Assembly (NCBI RefSeq): GCF_027409185.1
Contig: NC_084463.1
Coordinates: 49,594,907-49,658,906, forward strand
Source of the DNA: Cynocephalus volans
Taxonomy: Eukaryota > Chordata > Mammalia > Dermoptera > Cynocephalidae
Length of the DNA: 64,000 nt
Direction: 5' to 3'
Shown: one piece after another, positions 24,593 through 35,477 of the stretch
How the letters are laid out: each line of letters opens with the position of its first letter
Numbering within the stretch: the first letter of the stretch is position 1
Program-made: the position numbers and the translations under genes
Notes under the pieces: model-generated
Seen by the model: only the letters and a program-made list of their open reading frames with translations
Databases searched by the model: none
Told to the model about the DNA's origin: nothing

Positions 24593-25879
24593 AATGGCAG
24601 AGCCCATTGGGTGCCAGTGTCACCCTTGCAGTTCTCAGGGTTCTCTTTGAAGGAAACAGGAAAACAAGACATGCTGTGCCCACTGTGTGAGGCACCTCCT
24701 GGTCCTTCCCACCTACTCCTCCAATAGCCCTGCCAGGCATACATTGCTTCCCCACTTTTGAGTGTATGGACAGACTTGGGGACACAAGAGATGAGAGACT
24801 TTCTCAAGGAAGGTCACACACTGATCAAGGCAGAATGGAGATTCAGACCTGGATCCCCTCCGTGGTCCCCAGTCTCCCCTGACTCTTCTGGGATGGTGTC
24901 TCCACATGTTTCTAACAGCCTCCCGTGCAGCCTCCTGCCCAGGGGCCTCCGTAGCACTCATGGGCCTGGTGGGGCAGCCTGGAGCCAGAAGGCCTGGCCT
25001 CCCCCATTCTTGCACACTCCTGGTTTTGTGTTCTCCAGGCCCAGTTCATTCCTTTCCGCTCTCCTCCTATCCTCCATGCATCCACAGGTCTTTATTATTT
25101 AAAGCCTGGGCCTGGCTGTATGCTGGGGGCTGAGTAGGAATGAGGGGTACCTAGGAGAGGAAGCAGCCTCCTGCTTCTAGGACGCTGTGTCTCTTGGGCC
25201 TCAGCTGCCAGACTGGCTGTCTCTGTGCAATGAGGTTGGGCAGGATTCGTGGGCACAATTGAGTAACTTGATTTGCTGATTTAAGGGTCAGAGCTGTGAG
25301 AGACCGTGCCACATGTGCAGTGCTGAATTGGATTGTGGACTTCACCAGAAGCTGCACCAAAGGCTGCCTAGTGGGCTGAGCACTTGGGCCAAGCCTGCCC
25401 AGTGGATCCTTGCTGAGTCTCAAGGAAGCTGGCTTTCAGTCCCAGGGCCCATCCTGCCAGGGCACACCCTCCCCTCTGCCAGCCCTGCTTCCTCTTCCCT
25501 GGAGAGACTTAGGGACATGCCTGTGGTCTCCCTGACCACCATGTGCTGTGGGGGTCCTCATCTGCCACCTGCCCTGCTCCACAGGCACTTTTCAGCTGCT
25601 GTATGGGCCCCAGAGTAGGCCAAGCCCTGGGTGCACATCCCTGTCCGCCCGGGCAAAGCTTAATTCTTCTTTTCTGCCTGTGTGGCCTTCTCTGCTGCCT
25701 GCAGCCAGTGTTCCATCTTGTGTCTCCTTGGATGGTCTGTCTTTAGGTTTCAGGCCACTCAGTTTCCCTGAGACCTCAGTGCTCTGATAAGTCCATGAAA
25801 TTGATGATTTTATAGTTTGTAGCTTTTTTCTTTTGTGGTTTTTTTTTTTTTTCCTATTTTTTGGTGGCTGGCCTGTACT
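24593..25879. other. GC-richer unique-looking interval
   Basis: Short frames on both strands with no recognisable product. Poly-T tracts occur at 25839-25851. No exon supported. Confidence 0.4.
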
Positions 25880-26116
25880 TGTAGCTTTTTCTTATAGGTA
25901 CATTAGGACCACACTCTTTCTAGCTTCCCACATCGTAGGCAGAAGAGGACTCTCTTGGTGTCACTTTAAATTGCATTTCTGTAATTATGAGTGAGCTCGA
26001 ACGTCTTTTCATATGTTTAAGCACCAGTTTTATATTGTGTGTGAGAGCAAATTTTCTGGTTTTTTTTTTTTTTCTATTTACCTGCAGTTTTACTGAGCTC
26101 TCTGTATATTAGGGAT
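25880..26116 (-). repeat. L1 ORF2 3' part, minus, left of MaLR LTR
   Basis: Reverse complement of L1 ORF2 near its C-terminal region (TTAAATTGCATTTCTGTAAT, CGTCTTTTCATATGTTTAAG), stopping at TGTATATTAGGGAT where the LTR starts. Confidence 0.7.
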
Positions 26117-26558
26117 TGGTATGAGTCAAATGTGTTCCCCAAATTTCAGATATTGGAAACTTGTTCCCTGCTGTGACAGTGCTAAGAAGGTAGGAGATTT
26201 GATTATGGTATTTGAAAGGTGAGGCCATTGACCAGTGTTTGAATTGTGCGGCCCTTGGGAATGGATTAACCCATTCGTGGTGTGGCAGGTTGATGGCAAT
26301 GAGTTAGCATTGGTGTGGACTGGAGGCTTTATAAGGGGAACACATAGGACAGCTCTTGATCTTGCCCTTCTTGCTGTGTGATACCGTTTGCCACAGGACC
26401 CTGTAGAGACTTCCCACCCAGAAGAAGGCCCTCACCACCCACGCCCCCTGGACCATGGACTACCTAGCCTCCAAAACTGTGAAAAATAAATTTTGTTCCT
26501 TCACAGACTACCCAGTCTCAGGTACTCTGTTTTAAGCAACAGAAAAAGGACTAATACA
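26117..26558 (+). repeat. MaLR solo LTR (MLT1/MST-like), plus
   Basis: Starts TGGTATGAGTC and ends GGACTAATACA, with a perfect 5-bp duplication GGGAT at 26112-26116 and 26559-26563, the size expected for MaLRs. It carries GTGAAAAATAAATTTTGTTC (poly(A) signal) and the closing ACCCAGTCTCAGGTACTCTG phrase. 442 bp, no coding capacity. Confidence 0.85.
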
Positions 26559-27065
26559 GGGATCTTATTAGCCTTTTATCTGTGACACATGTTGCAAATA
26601 TTTTCTCTCAGCTGATCAGTTGTCCTTTTACTTTGCTTGTGGTGTTTTTGGTCATGCAAATTTTGGTTTGTTTTTTAAGTGTCTTCACATGTGTCTGTCT
26701 TTCCTTTCATAGCATCTTGATTTTGAGCCCTACCTAGGATCCTTTTCCCTACACACAGGTTAAAAAGGAATTCACTTAAAAAAATTATTTTGCACATACC
26801 TTTATTATTTTATCTTTTACATTAATAGCTATGATCCATTTGGAGTATATTCCTTTTATTATGTGGGGCATGTACCATTTTTTCCCCCAAATGGCTAACC
26901 AGATGTCCCAGCACCATTTAGTAAGATGTACTTCTTTGATTTATAATGCTGCATTCATCATAAGCTAAATTTCTGCATGTACATGGGTTTATTTTTAGGC
27001 TTTCTTTCTTATTCCATTGGGTTATTTATGTTTTCAATCAAAGTATCTTATAGAGACTTTCTAGC
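26559..27065 (-). repeat. L1 ORF2, minus, right of MaLR LTR
   Basis: Continues from 26116 (CTTATTAGCCTTTTATCTGT) through 'accatttagtaagatgtact' to TTATTCCATTGGGTTATTTA, all in L1 order. The frame is destroyed. Confidence 0.7.
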
Positions 27066-27069
27066 ATTT

Positions 27070-27440
27070 TTCATAATAGCTCTGTTGTGATATAATTCAC
27101 ATACCCTAAAGTTCACTTATTTGAAGTATACAATTCAGTGGTTTTCAGTCTATTCAGAGTTGTACATCCATCACCACTGGCAAATTCCAGAACATTTTCA
27201 TCAACCTAAAAGGAAACCCCATATGCATTAGCAGACACTTCCTATTCCCCTCCCCCGACTCCCTGGCCACCACCTGTCCTTCTGTTTCTGTGGTTTTGTA
27301 TATTCTGGACAATTCATATCAGTGGAATCACATACATTGTGTGTGGTCTTTCAAGTCTGGCTTCTTTAACTAACAATGTCAGGATTCACCCATATTTTCC
27401 CATGTATCAGTACTTTCTTCACCAGGATTTTTTAAAGTCC
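27070..27440 (-). repeat. L1 3'UTR and ORF2 end inserted in an older L1, minus
   Basis: Reverse complement of an L1M 3' end: GATATAATTCACATACCC, then 'gtatacaattcagtggtttt', 'ttgtacatccatcaccac', then the ORF2 C-terminal AGTCTGGCTTCTTTAACTAA. The flanking L1 (26559-27065 and 27480-27845) is colinear without it, so this is a nested insertion. Confidence 0.65.
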
Positions 27441-27845
27441 ACTAGTACTAGTGCTTTTTATTTGTTTATTTGTTGAGTGTTTTCCCAGATATACTCTTCT
27501 GTTTGTTTTCCCATATGAACTTCCCCATCAACTTGTCTAGCTCCATAAAAATACTTGTTGGTATTTTATTGAGATGGGAGAACTGACATCTTTGTAATAT
27601 AGAGTTGTCCTATCCAAGAACAGCAGATGTCTACTTGAAAAGTTTTTCTTTTGTTAACTGTAAAACACTTTCTGGAATGTTTCAAAGTTCCCACTTAGAG
27701 ATTTTCCCATTTCGTGTTAAATGTATTCCTATGTGTACTGTCTTCCTTGTTGCTAATGTAAATGGTGTTTTCTCTTCCATTATATCTTCTGTTTATTTGT
27801 GTATACGAAGGCTATTAATTTCTGTGTGTATGCCTGAGTTGGAAA
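27441..27845 (-). repeat. L1 ORF2 continuation, minus
   Basis: Carries CCATATGAACTTCCCCATCA and AGAACTGACATCTTTGTAAT, which follow the 27065 breakpoint in L1 order (RT region). Decayed. Confidence 0.6.
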
Positions 27846-27847
27846 CC

Positions 27848-27995
27848 CTTCTTTACCAGTTACCAGCTGTGTGATCTTGGGCAGGTTACGTCACCTCTTG
27901 TGCCTCAGATTCCTCATCTGCAAAGTAAGATAATAGTGGCCCCACCTTACAGGGCAGTTGTGAGGATGAGCCTTGAGCTTATTAGTAAAGAACTT
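27848..27995 (+). repeat. MIR SINE (plus)
   Basis: Core wording of mammalian-wide interspersed repeats in order: CAGCTGTGTGATCTTGGGCA, 'tcacctcttgtgcctcag', CCTCATCTGCAAAGTAAGAT, and 'agttgtgaggatgagcc'. A single, well preserved copy. Confidence 0.85.
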
Positions 27996-29083
27996 AAGTT
28001 TATTTACTGATAAGTAAAAACACTTACTAATCACTAAGTGTTATGGAAGTGTCAGGTCTTATCCTGTTACTTTCTAAAGTTTTCTTCTCTGGTTTCTGTT
28101 TCCTCCAGTTGTGTTTTCCACATGTGTCTTGGGCCTTCTTTCCTGTCAGATTTCCCTGATGAGGTTCTGGCATGTATGGTGAGCCAACATTCCTGGACCT
28201 CCCTCTCATATGTCCCCTGACCCTCAGTAGGGGCCACTGTGCTCCCTGAGCACCACCCATGTTTCAGGGCCCACTGTCCTGCAAGCCAGCAGACATCCTG
28301 GGTCTTCTTTCTTCCACTGAGACCTAGTTTCCTCCCCCACAACCTCCCACCCCCAAAGCATCAGGAAACTGGAGGGAGGCCCAGTGGTGACTTTGGGCAG
28401 GTGCCCAGGATGTTAGGTCTGAGGGACCCATGGAAAATGTGGTCTGAGGACCCCTGGGGGGTCCCTGAGTTCCTTTCAGGGGTCCGCAAGGTCTTCCTTC
28501 TGCCAACTACATGCCTGTGTGGGCCGGATTTCTTCATATGCCCAGAACAGTGTGCTGCAGCAGCTCCCACCAGAGCAGGAGGAGAAGCAGCCATCCCTAG
28601 AGTCTGCCTGGAGACCAACATGAGTGTGAGGCAGTGCCACTGTCCACGCTGAGCTGTGTTTTTTAGAAAACAGTTACTTTAAATAAAAATGTTATTTATG
28701 TCAACAGTAATGGATTTATTCATATTTCAAAATGTGTTAATAAATATTTTTTACAAAGCCTCTGTTTTAGTTGTGAGGGGAGTACTTATTGGTAGATGTC
28801 ATCCACATAAACCAAAGCTCATCTGGGCCAGTCCTGATCTGTGATCATTCATTAATCCAAAATTAAATTGTCTGATTTCTGCCAATTTATATATTTGTAG
28901 ATGCATCTTCAGTGGGGTGTTTGTTGCCTCTTTTTGAGGCATAAAGGACTATTCTCCTTTAGAGAGCCTTGGTTCCCCCCACCCCCCTTTCCAGCTAATG
29001 TGCATTGGGTTCTGGTGAGGAGAATCTAGGATCAACTCACACTAGTTCTCTCCTTAATTCACTCCATTTTCCTTCTCTTTCAG
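27996..29083. other. Mostly unique interval, one possible hAT fragment
   Basis: 28425-28500 (AATGTGGTCTGAGGACCCC, then CCTTTCAGGGGTCCGCAAG) resembles a common hAT-type MER fragment, with low confidence. The rest shows no repeat. A 137-codon frame at 28239-28652 has no recognisable product. Confidence 0.35.
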
Positions 29084-29141
29084 TTCTGCTGCTACGGATT
29101 CATATGCATTTCAACAGCAACAAAATACGAATAAATCTTGG
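29084..29141 (+). other. Candidate internal exon (58 nt)
   Basis: A strong pyrimidine-rich acceptor, CCTTCTCTTTCAG ending at 29083, is followed 58 bases later by a near-consensus donor TTGG|GTGAGT with the GT at 29142. Two frames are open: one reads SAATDSYAFQQQQNTNKSW, with a glutamine run like those of nuclear or regulatory proteins. The exon is not in any repeat I recognise. It could belong to a transcript from the CpG island ~12 kb upstream, or be a chance pairing. I cannot name a gene. Confidence 0.35.
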
Positions 29142-31394
29142 GTGAGTTGTTTATTGATTCTTTGTTCTGTTTTATATTGTATCTTATGAGCTTCATGCGG
29201 TCGATGAATTAAAATAGAAAAGTATAAGTAAAACTTATACTTTGAAGGAAATGTAGGTATGTAAGATAAAGTGGGCATGTAGCTTCAGCAGTTTAAGAAC
29301 TGAGTTGTCCAAGTTGAATGCAAATTTGTCTCTGGTCTTTCTGATGTTGTGACAAAATGGCAGTTTGATTTGTTTTGTGATTGGAATGGAATCTGAGAGG
29401 ACAGTATGCTAAATTTTTTATGGGAGATCAAGACTTGCTGACACCAAAGTCCATCTTCATTGATCACATAGATGATGTAGTAGAAAGGGTTTCTTTTGTT
29501 TGTTTGTTTGTTTTTTAACACCAATTTGTAAACAAACAGTTATATGCAGTGCAGTTACCTAGGGCTAAAGCACAACTCCGTTAATAAGGTTTTTCTGGAA
29601 TTTATAAAACAGTGTAAAATAGTGTGGTCCCAGACAGCTTTTAGAAGGCTTTACTTGATTCATGGATTAAACCTGGACCATGTGGAGGCTTGAGTTGATT
29701 CTCTTCAGTAACTCTTCATACATTTCGCTCAGTTGATTCATACATGCAGGTGTGCAGCACAGAACATGATCTTCTCCTGGAATTTGTTACTTTCTATCAT
29801 GCTTTCTTTTTTTCTTCTGAATTCTTCTGCTTTCTCTTTGTAACATAGTTCATCCCAGCATTCCATCCTAGACACTGTTCTTCTCGCTCTGCAATTTGTC
29901 TTGTCTGATTTGATCTTCCATAGTCTGCACTCCTATTTCTCTCTAGTTTGTAACTTTTTTCCAGCCTTTTGACTATGGGTTGAAGTCCCTGTTGAATGCA
30001 TATTTGTAGCTGTCAGAAATGTACATTAAGCCCTAAAATTCAAAACCAGTTTGCCTCAGTTTTTGACCACGTGCAAAATATACTTTGCCCCTTTCAAGAG
30101 CCGCAGAAATATTTTGCTAACATGGAACTGGCCAAAAGTTCAATTAAATCAGTTCCAGTGGCTTATCACCTGCCCCTCCCCATATGACCAGCACACAGTG
30201 AGGATGCTGGTATGAACATATGGGCAATTTCCAGCAGACAGGGCTGGTGGGAAGGGGAGGCACCTGCAGGCACTGGTCTCAGCAGTTAGTTATTTGTGTT
30301 GGGCATCTGCTCCCGTTCTTTGATTAGGGCCCAGTCCTGGTACCTGGGAGACAGCCTTATGCCTCTTCACTCTGCCCTCTGGGCTCTCTCCATTCTCTGT
30401 CAGTATTCTTTTTCCTTAAATGCCTGAGATTGCAGTTGACCAACTTGTTTTTGTCTATTTCTTGCTTACAGTAAGTTGGGGATCCAGTGGCCTCTTTTTT
30501 TATTTTCATCCAACTCTGGCCTTTTGATGCCAGAAATGGTTCAGTGTAATCACTGCTTTAAAAAGTGTGTGCTTCCTGTGTTCTAAAATCCATTAGACCA
30601 AACCTACCCCCACACACTCTGAGGCAGGCCCTGTGTCACTGGCCTCCTCATCTTTTCAAGCCTGCTGTGCCCTTAGACTCCCTGTTGTTTACCAGGCACT
30701 TTTTGTGTGCCACACTCTAAGGTCCTTGGAATGCTGAAAATGTTTTTTATCTTTTATATATTTCACAAAAAACCTTGGTTCAATTCTTGCCACAAAGCCA
30801 TTTCCTACTTTGAATATATTTTGCGGGGAAAAAGTTGGGTTGAAAAATAGTTGTATTTCAGACCCAGCAAGAGTTGGCGTCTTTCTGTTTTCTTTAAGTT
30901 CTGTTTGAAAGTTGAGCATCTTTAGCTCATCTCTCTTCTCTCATTTTCTCTATGGCAGACATATGAGGCCAGGCAGCACTTTCCCCTTTCTTTCCAGAAA
31001 TGTCCTTTGGCAGACCCCTGGGATGGTGAGATGCCCTTTCAGTTTTCCATGTTATGGGAGGCCTGGATTTCTGTGGTAAGACTCTGTTATTTAAAACATC
31101 CAACCTGATATCAAGGCCAAAAGAGGACCGTGACATCATTCCCAAACCAATGGATACTGAGTCCAAAACTGAAACCCTAACTTGTGCCTAAACATTTAGG
31201 CACCTTCCCACTCATACCCTAACTGCTCCCAATCTAGACAGTGTTGTAATCAAAAACAGCGAATATAAGCACCCTGTGATATTGAGCAACAGAGCAGCTT
31301 CTCTGGGAGAAAGATGTGTCTTGTGCATGCTAATGTTCTCTGTATTGTTCCAGTTTTGGCATATGTAATATAGAGAAAAATCTATATTAAATCA
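29142..31394. other. Unique-looking interval
   Basis: Contains a (TTTG)n run at ~29495-29513 and pyrimidine-rich patches near 29800-29960. I see no exon, RNA gene or repeat that I can support. Confidence 0.4.
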
Positions 31395-31516
31395 GTCTGC
31401 AGAAGAATTTTTTGGACAAGACCCTAAAAGCATCAGTGACAAAAGAAAAAATAAACAAATGTGATTACATCAAACTAAAAAGTTTCTGTGCAGCCAGGGT
31501 GACAACAGACAAATTT
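31395..31516 (+). repeat. Older L1 hosting the full-length L1, left part
   Basis: L1 ORF2 C-terminal-third wording: GGACAAGACCCTAAAAGCA, then 'gtgattacatcaaactaaaaa', then AGTTTCTGTGCAGCCAGGGT. It is 5'-truncated and continues at 38295 after the nested element. Confidence 0.8.
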
Positions 31517-31530
31517 AAGAGACAACTTAG
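31517..31530 (+). repeat. Target-site duplication, left copy
   Basis: AAGAGACAACTTAG, repeated exactly at 38281-38294. The junction TT/AAGA on this strand corresponds to a bottom-strand TCTT/AA nick, a common variant of the L1 endonuclease site. Confidence 0.95.
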
Positions 31531-33061
31531 GTTTCAAGATGGTGGCGGCTGCGGCGGCTGGCGCGGAGTAGCTGAGGTGGAAAAGGTGGCCACTGGGCCT
31601 CAGGCAGCCGGGAAACTTGTGGACCTTCCTCTGGCCATCTCTTAAGGGAGGACTGCTGCTGCTGGCCGGTCGTGGGGGCTCAACGCCACTTTGCCCCCGG
31701 CAGGAGAGGCTGCCTCATTTACAGGCAACAGCTTTGAAGTGTGGAGCAGGAAAAGAACTGATTCTTAGCTGCAAGAGTGAGTCTTGAAACAGGGAACACG
31801 GCGCCAGGGCTGCTGTGGATGCAGCCAGGATCCCGGAGGCTGGGGCCGCACTGAAGGCGGCCAGCTGCCCTATTCAGGATTCGAGGTTTCAGGCCGGCAT
31901 TAAAGAAGATTCCTGGGAGCGCCCGGCGGCGCCGCGACTGAACAGCCCGAGGCGGCAGCGCCGAGAACACGGAAGGCAACAAACCAGAGACAGAGTGAGC
32001 GCCCGACCTGGCACAGCACTGTGAGTGATCCCTGGCACAGCTCTGTTCAGGGGGTGGATGCCCACGCGGCTCCCGCCTGCACCACCAGGCCACTCACTGC
32101 CACGGTGCTGCCTCCATTTTCCCAGGTGCGGGCAGCTCCGCCCTGCTCGGCCATCACTGAGCCCATTTGCTTGGCCTGGCGCGGGGCTTTCCGGACCCTG
32201 CGGGCCGACCTCCTCTCCCACTCCCTCCGCGGTTCTCTGGCAGGGCTGGGGGTATGGGGCGTCCCGACCAGTTTTGGGAGGGCTAGGAAGTACGGGCGGG
32301 CCGACTGTCACTCCACCACACCCTGGACTCCGGCCCCGGTAAACTTCCTGTTACTGGTAGGCAGATACCATCTCTGCGACCACCAGTTTGGAAAAAAGCC
32401 TAACGAATTTCTGGTTGGGAATAGTGTGGTAGGAGAGTTCCCAGGTCCGCTTGAACCTGCCGGAGAGCAGGCTGCAGGCGGGCACTAGACTCGGTTTATA
32501 CCGGGGGGATACAAAGGTGAACAAGACCCGAGAAAGATCTACACAGTGCTACAAAGGCACCCAGAGAGACCGGTCGTCTGTGCCTAGCAGAAACCTGGTA
32601 GACTTCCTGGGCGAGGCGGTGCTGAGCAGGGTCTTGAAGGCCCAGCTGATAGACGAGGGGTGCAGAAGACACGCCCCAGCCCAGCACAGTGTGCACAGAG
32701 GGGGGAGACGTGCGGCCAGGGAGGCGGAGACTCGACAGAAACCACACACCCGGTGGGGTCGCCACTGCACGATCTAACAGCCTGGGCCAGAGCACACGGA
32801 ACGGGGAGAAGTCCTGTACAGAAAGTGAAAGCTCAACAGAGATCACACACCCTGTGGTACGTGATCCACCAGCCCAGCAGAGTACAAGCTGACCAGAAAG
32901 GTGGATCCCCGGAGAAGCCCAAGACCCGAGGCAACCACACACACAAGACACTAGAGGCCAACTGAGCAGTCACGGCGGGAGCCATACCAAATTGGCAACC
33001 ACAGCAACATCCTAGTTAGTCATTAGTCTTAAACCAGTGGACTGTGAAACCCCCTGCCACA
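31531..33061 (+). promoter_or_regulatory. L1 5'UTR with internal promoter
   Basis: About 1.5 kb, GC- and CpG-rich. CAAGATGGTGGC at 31535-31546, within the first 16 bases, matches the YY1-type site that places transcription start in other L1s. Degenerate ~100-bp units around ACCACACACCC-like phrases recur at ~32740, 32842 and 32935. Several long frames exist here: plus 32021-32488, and minus 31719-32093, 31889-32311 and 32496-32951. Antisense transcription with a small antisense protein is known for primate L1 5'UTRs, but nothing here shows these frames are used. Confidence 0.8.
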
Positions 33062-34042
33062 ATGAATAAACACCAAAAAAAAGACACCAGAAATACAAAA
33101 AATCAAGAAAGTACACCACCAAAAGTTAATAAATCTCATACTCTAGATCCTATAGAACAAGAAGCCCTTGAAATAACTGACAAGGAATTTCGAGTGATAA
33201 TTCTAAGGAAACTGAATGAGATACAAGAAAACTCAGCTAGACATCATGATGAAATGAGGAAAAGTATACAGGATCTGAAAGAGGAAATATACAAGGAAAT
33301 CAATGTCCTGAAAAAAAATGTAGCAGAACTTACTGAACTGAAGAAGTTATTCAGCGAAATAAAAAACACAACGGAGAGTTTAACCAGCAGGCTTGTCGAA
33401 GTTGAAGAGAGAACCTCTGAACTTGAAGATGGGCTGTTTGAAATAACACAAGCAGACAAAAAGAAAGAAAAAAGAATCAAGGACATGGAAGAAAATCTGA
33501 GAGAGATATCAGACAACCTCAAGCGCTCAAATATCCGAGTCATGGGTATTCCAGAAGGGGAGGAAAATGGAGATTCCATTGAAAACATATTCAACAAAAT
33601 AGTGGCAGAAAACTTCCCAGGTATAGGAAAAATCACAGATCTTCAGATCCAGGAAGCTCAACGATCTCCAAACGTATTCAACCCAAAAAGGCCTTCTCCA
33701 AGACATGTCATAGTCAAATTGGCAAAACTCAGAGACAAAGAGAGAATCTTAAAAGCTGCAAGAGAGAAGCGTCAAATCACCTATAAGGGAGCCCCAATCA
33801 GGTTAACATCAGACTTTTCATCACAAACCCTAAAAGCTAGAAAGGAATGGGATGATATTTTCAAAATACTAAAAGACAAAGATTGCCAGCCAAGAATACT
33901 CTACCCTGCAAGGCTATCCTTCCGAAATGAGGGGCAAATAGTATATTTCTCAGACAAACAAAAACTGCGGGAGTTCACTACCACAAGACCACCCTTACAA
34001 GAAATCCTCAAGGGAGTACTGGGTTTGGTTCCTGAAAAATAA
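33062..34042 (+). CDS. L1 ORF1 protein (RNA-binding chaperone), intact
   Basis: 326 codons from ATG at 33062; an in-frame GTG at 33044 lies just upstream, but the ATG context is the L1-like start. ORF1p forms trimers that coat L1 RNA in cytoplasmic RNPs and act as a nucleic-acid chaperone needed for retrotransposition. The basic N-terminus (KHQKKDTRN) is followed by a heptad-rich coiled coil at about residues 45-140, an RRM-like domain beginning near residue 157 (NIRVMGIPEGEE) with RHVIVKL near 213, and a C-terminal domain from about 239 (ITYKGAPIRL) to ILYPARLSF. Length is close to the usual ~330-340. No stop or frameshift is present. It is translated from the same bicistronic RNA as ORF2. 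Confidence 0.95.
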   Translation: MNKHQKKDTRNTKNQESTPPKVNKSHTLDPIEQEALEITDKEFRVIILRKLNEIQENSARHHDEMRKSIQDLKEEIYKEINVLKKNVAELTELKKLFSEIKNTTESLTSRLVEVEERTSELEDGLFEITQADKKKEKRIKDMEENLREISDNLKRSNIRVMGIPEGEENGDSIENIFNKIVAENFPGIGKITDLQIQEAQRSPNVFNPKRPSPRHVIVKLAKLRDKERILKAAREKRQITYKGAPIRLTSDFSSQTLKARKEWDDIFKILKDKDCQPRILYPARLSFRNEGQIVYFSDKQKLREFTTTRPPLQEILKGVLGLVPEK

Positions 34043-34229
34043 CTACCACTGCCATAAAAACCTAAGAAAAATCTAAACCCGCTAGTACAATAAAAATGGC
34101 ATTCATGAAGAGAAAACAAGCTAACAAAAACACTATCTACAACCCAAGGAACCAACAAACAAAGAAACCAAACAGTAAATCAGAAAGCAAGGAACAAAAG
34201 ACACCTAAGACAACCAAACAACCAATAAA

Positions 34230-35477
34230 ATGCTAGGAATAAATCAACACCTTTCAATAACAACTCTTAATGTTAAAGGCTTAAATTCCCCAATTAAAAG
34301 ACACAGACTGGCTGACTGGATCAAAAAGCAGGACCCAACTATATGCTGCCTACAAGAGACCCACCTCACCCATAAAGATTCACACAGACTAAGAGTGAAA
34401 GGATGGAAAAAGATTTACCATGCAAACAGAAAAGAAAAACGAGCTGGAGTGGCTATTCTTATATCTGACAAAATAGACTTTAAACTAAAAACCATAAAAA
34501 GAGACAATGAGGGACACTACTTAATGATAAAAGGACTGATCCATCAAGAAGACATAACAATCATAAATATGTACGCACCCAATGTTGGAGCAGCCAGATT
34601 TATAAAACAAACTCTATTAGACCTAAAGAAGGAAATAGACACTAATACCATAATAGCAGGGGACCTGAACACTCCACTGTCAATATTAGACAGATCATCT
34701 AGGCAAAGAATCAGTAGAGAAACACAAGATCTAAACAAGACTCTAGACCAATTGGAATTGGCAGATATCTACAGAACATTCCACCCAACAACCTCAGAAT
34801 ATTCATTCTTCTCATCAGCACATGGATCATTCTCCAGGATAGATCACATATTAGGTCACAAATCAAGTCTCAATAAATTCAAAAAACTTGGAATTATCCC
34901 ATGTATCTTCTCAGACCACAATGGATTAAAACTAGAAATTAATAACAAACAAAACTCTGGAAACTATACAAACACATGGAAATTAAACAGCATTCTACTT
35001 AATGACATATGGGTCCAAGAAGAAATCAAGCAGGAAATCAAAAAGTTTATTGAAACTAATGAAAACAATGATACATCATACCAAAACCTGTGGGATACTG
35101 CAAAAGCAGTATTGAGGGGAAAATTTATTGCATTAAACGCTCACTTCAGAAGAATGGAAAGATGGCAAGTGAACAACCTAACACTTCACCTTAAAGAACT
35201 AGAAAAACAAGAACAATCCAAACCTAAAGTTAGCAGACGGAAAGAAATCATTAAGATCAGAGCAGAACTGAATGAAATTGAAAACCAAAAAACAATTCAA
35301 AAGATCAACGAATCAAAAAGTTGGTTTTTTGAAAAGATAAATAAAATTGACAAACCATTAGCATGGCTAACAAAAAAAAGAAGAGAGAAGACTCAAATAA
35401 CAAAAATTAGAAATGAAAAAGGCGATATTACAACTGATTCATCTGAAATACAAGGAAATCATTCGAGACTACTATAA
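34230..35477 (+). pseudogene. L1 ORF2, first segment: endonuclease domain (frameshifted end)
   Basis: Starts at ATG 34230, 187 bp after ORF1. It encodes the APE-like endonuclease that nicks target DNA in target-primed reverse transcription. Active-site motifs are all present: the N-terminal asparagine in TLNVKGLN, glutamate in [12 protein letters not shown] at about residues 144-147, SRIDHILG near 205 and SDHNG near 229. The linker/Z-domain start follows. The frame then runs off into a stop at 35475-35477 after a net +1 relative to other L1s near 35450-35460 (around GAAATACAAGGAAATC). Downstream ORF2 lies one frame later, so as written the protein ends before the RT. Confidence 0.9.

Noticed and set aside
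28239..28652. 137-codon plus-strand frame
   Set aside because: Overlaps a probable hAT fragment and competing frames; no domain or conservation signal visible.
33044..33061. GTG start for ORF1 six codons upstream
   Set aside because: GTG starts are not used in mammalian nuclear genes as a rule; the ATG at 33062 begins with L1-typical basic residues.
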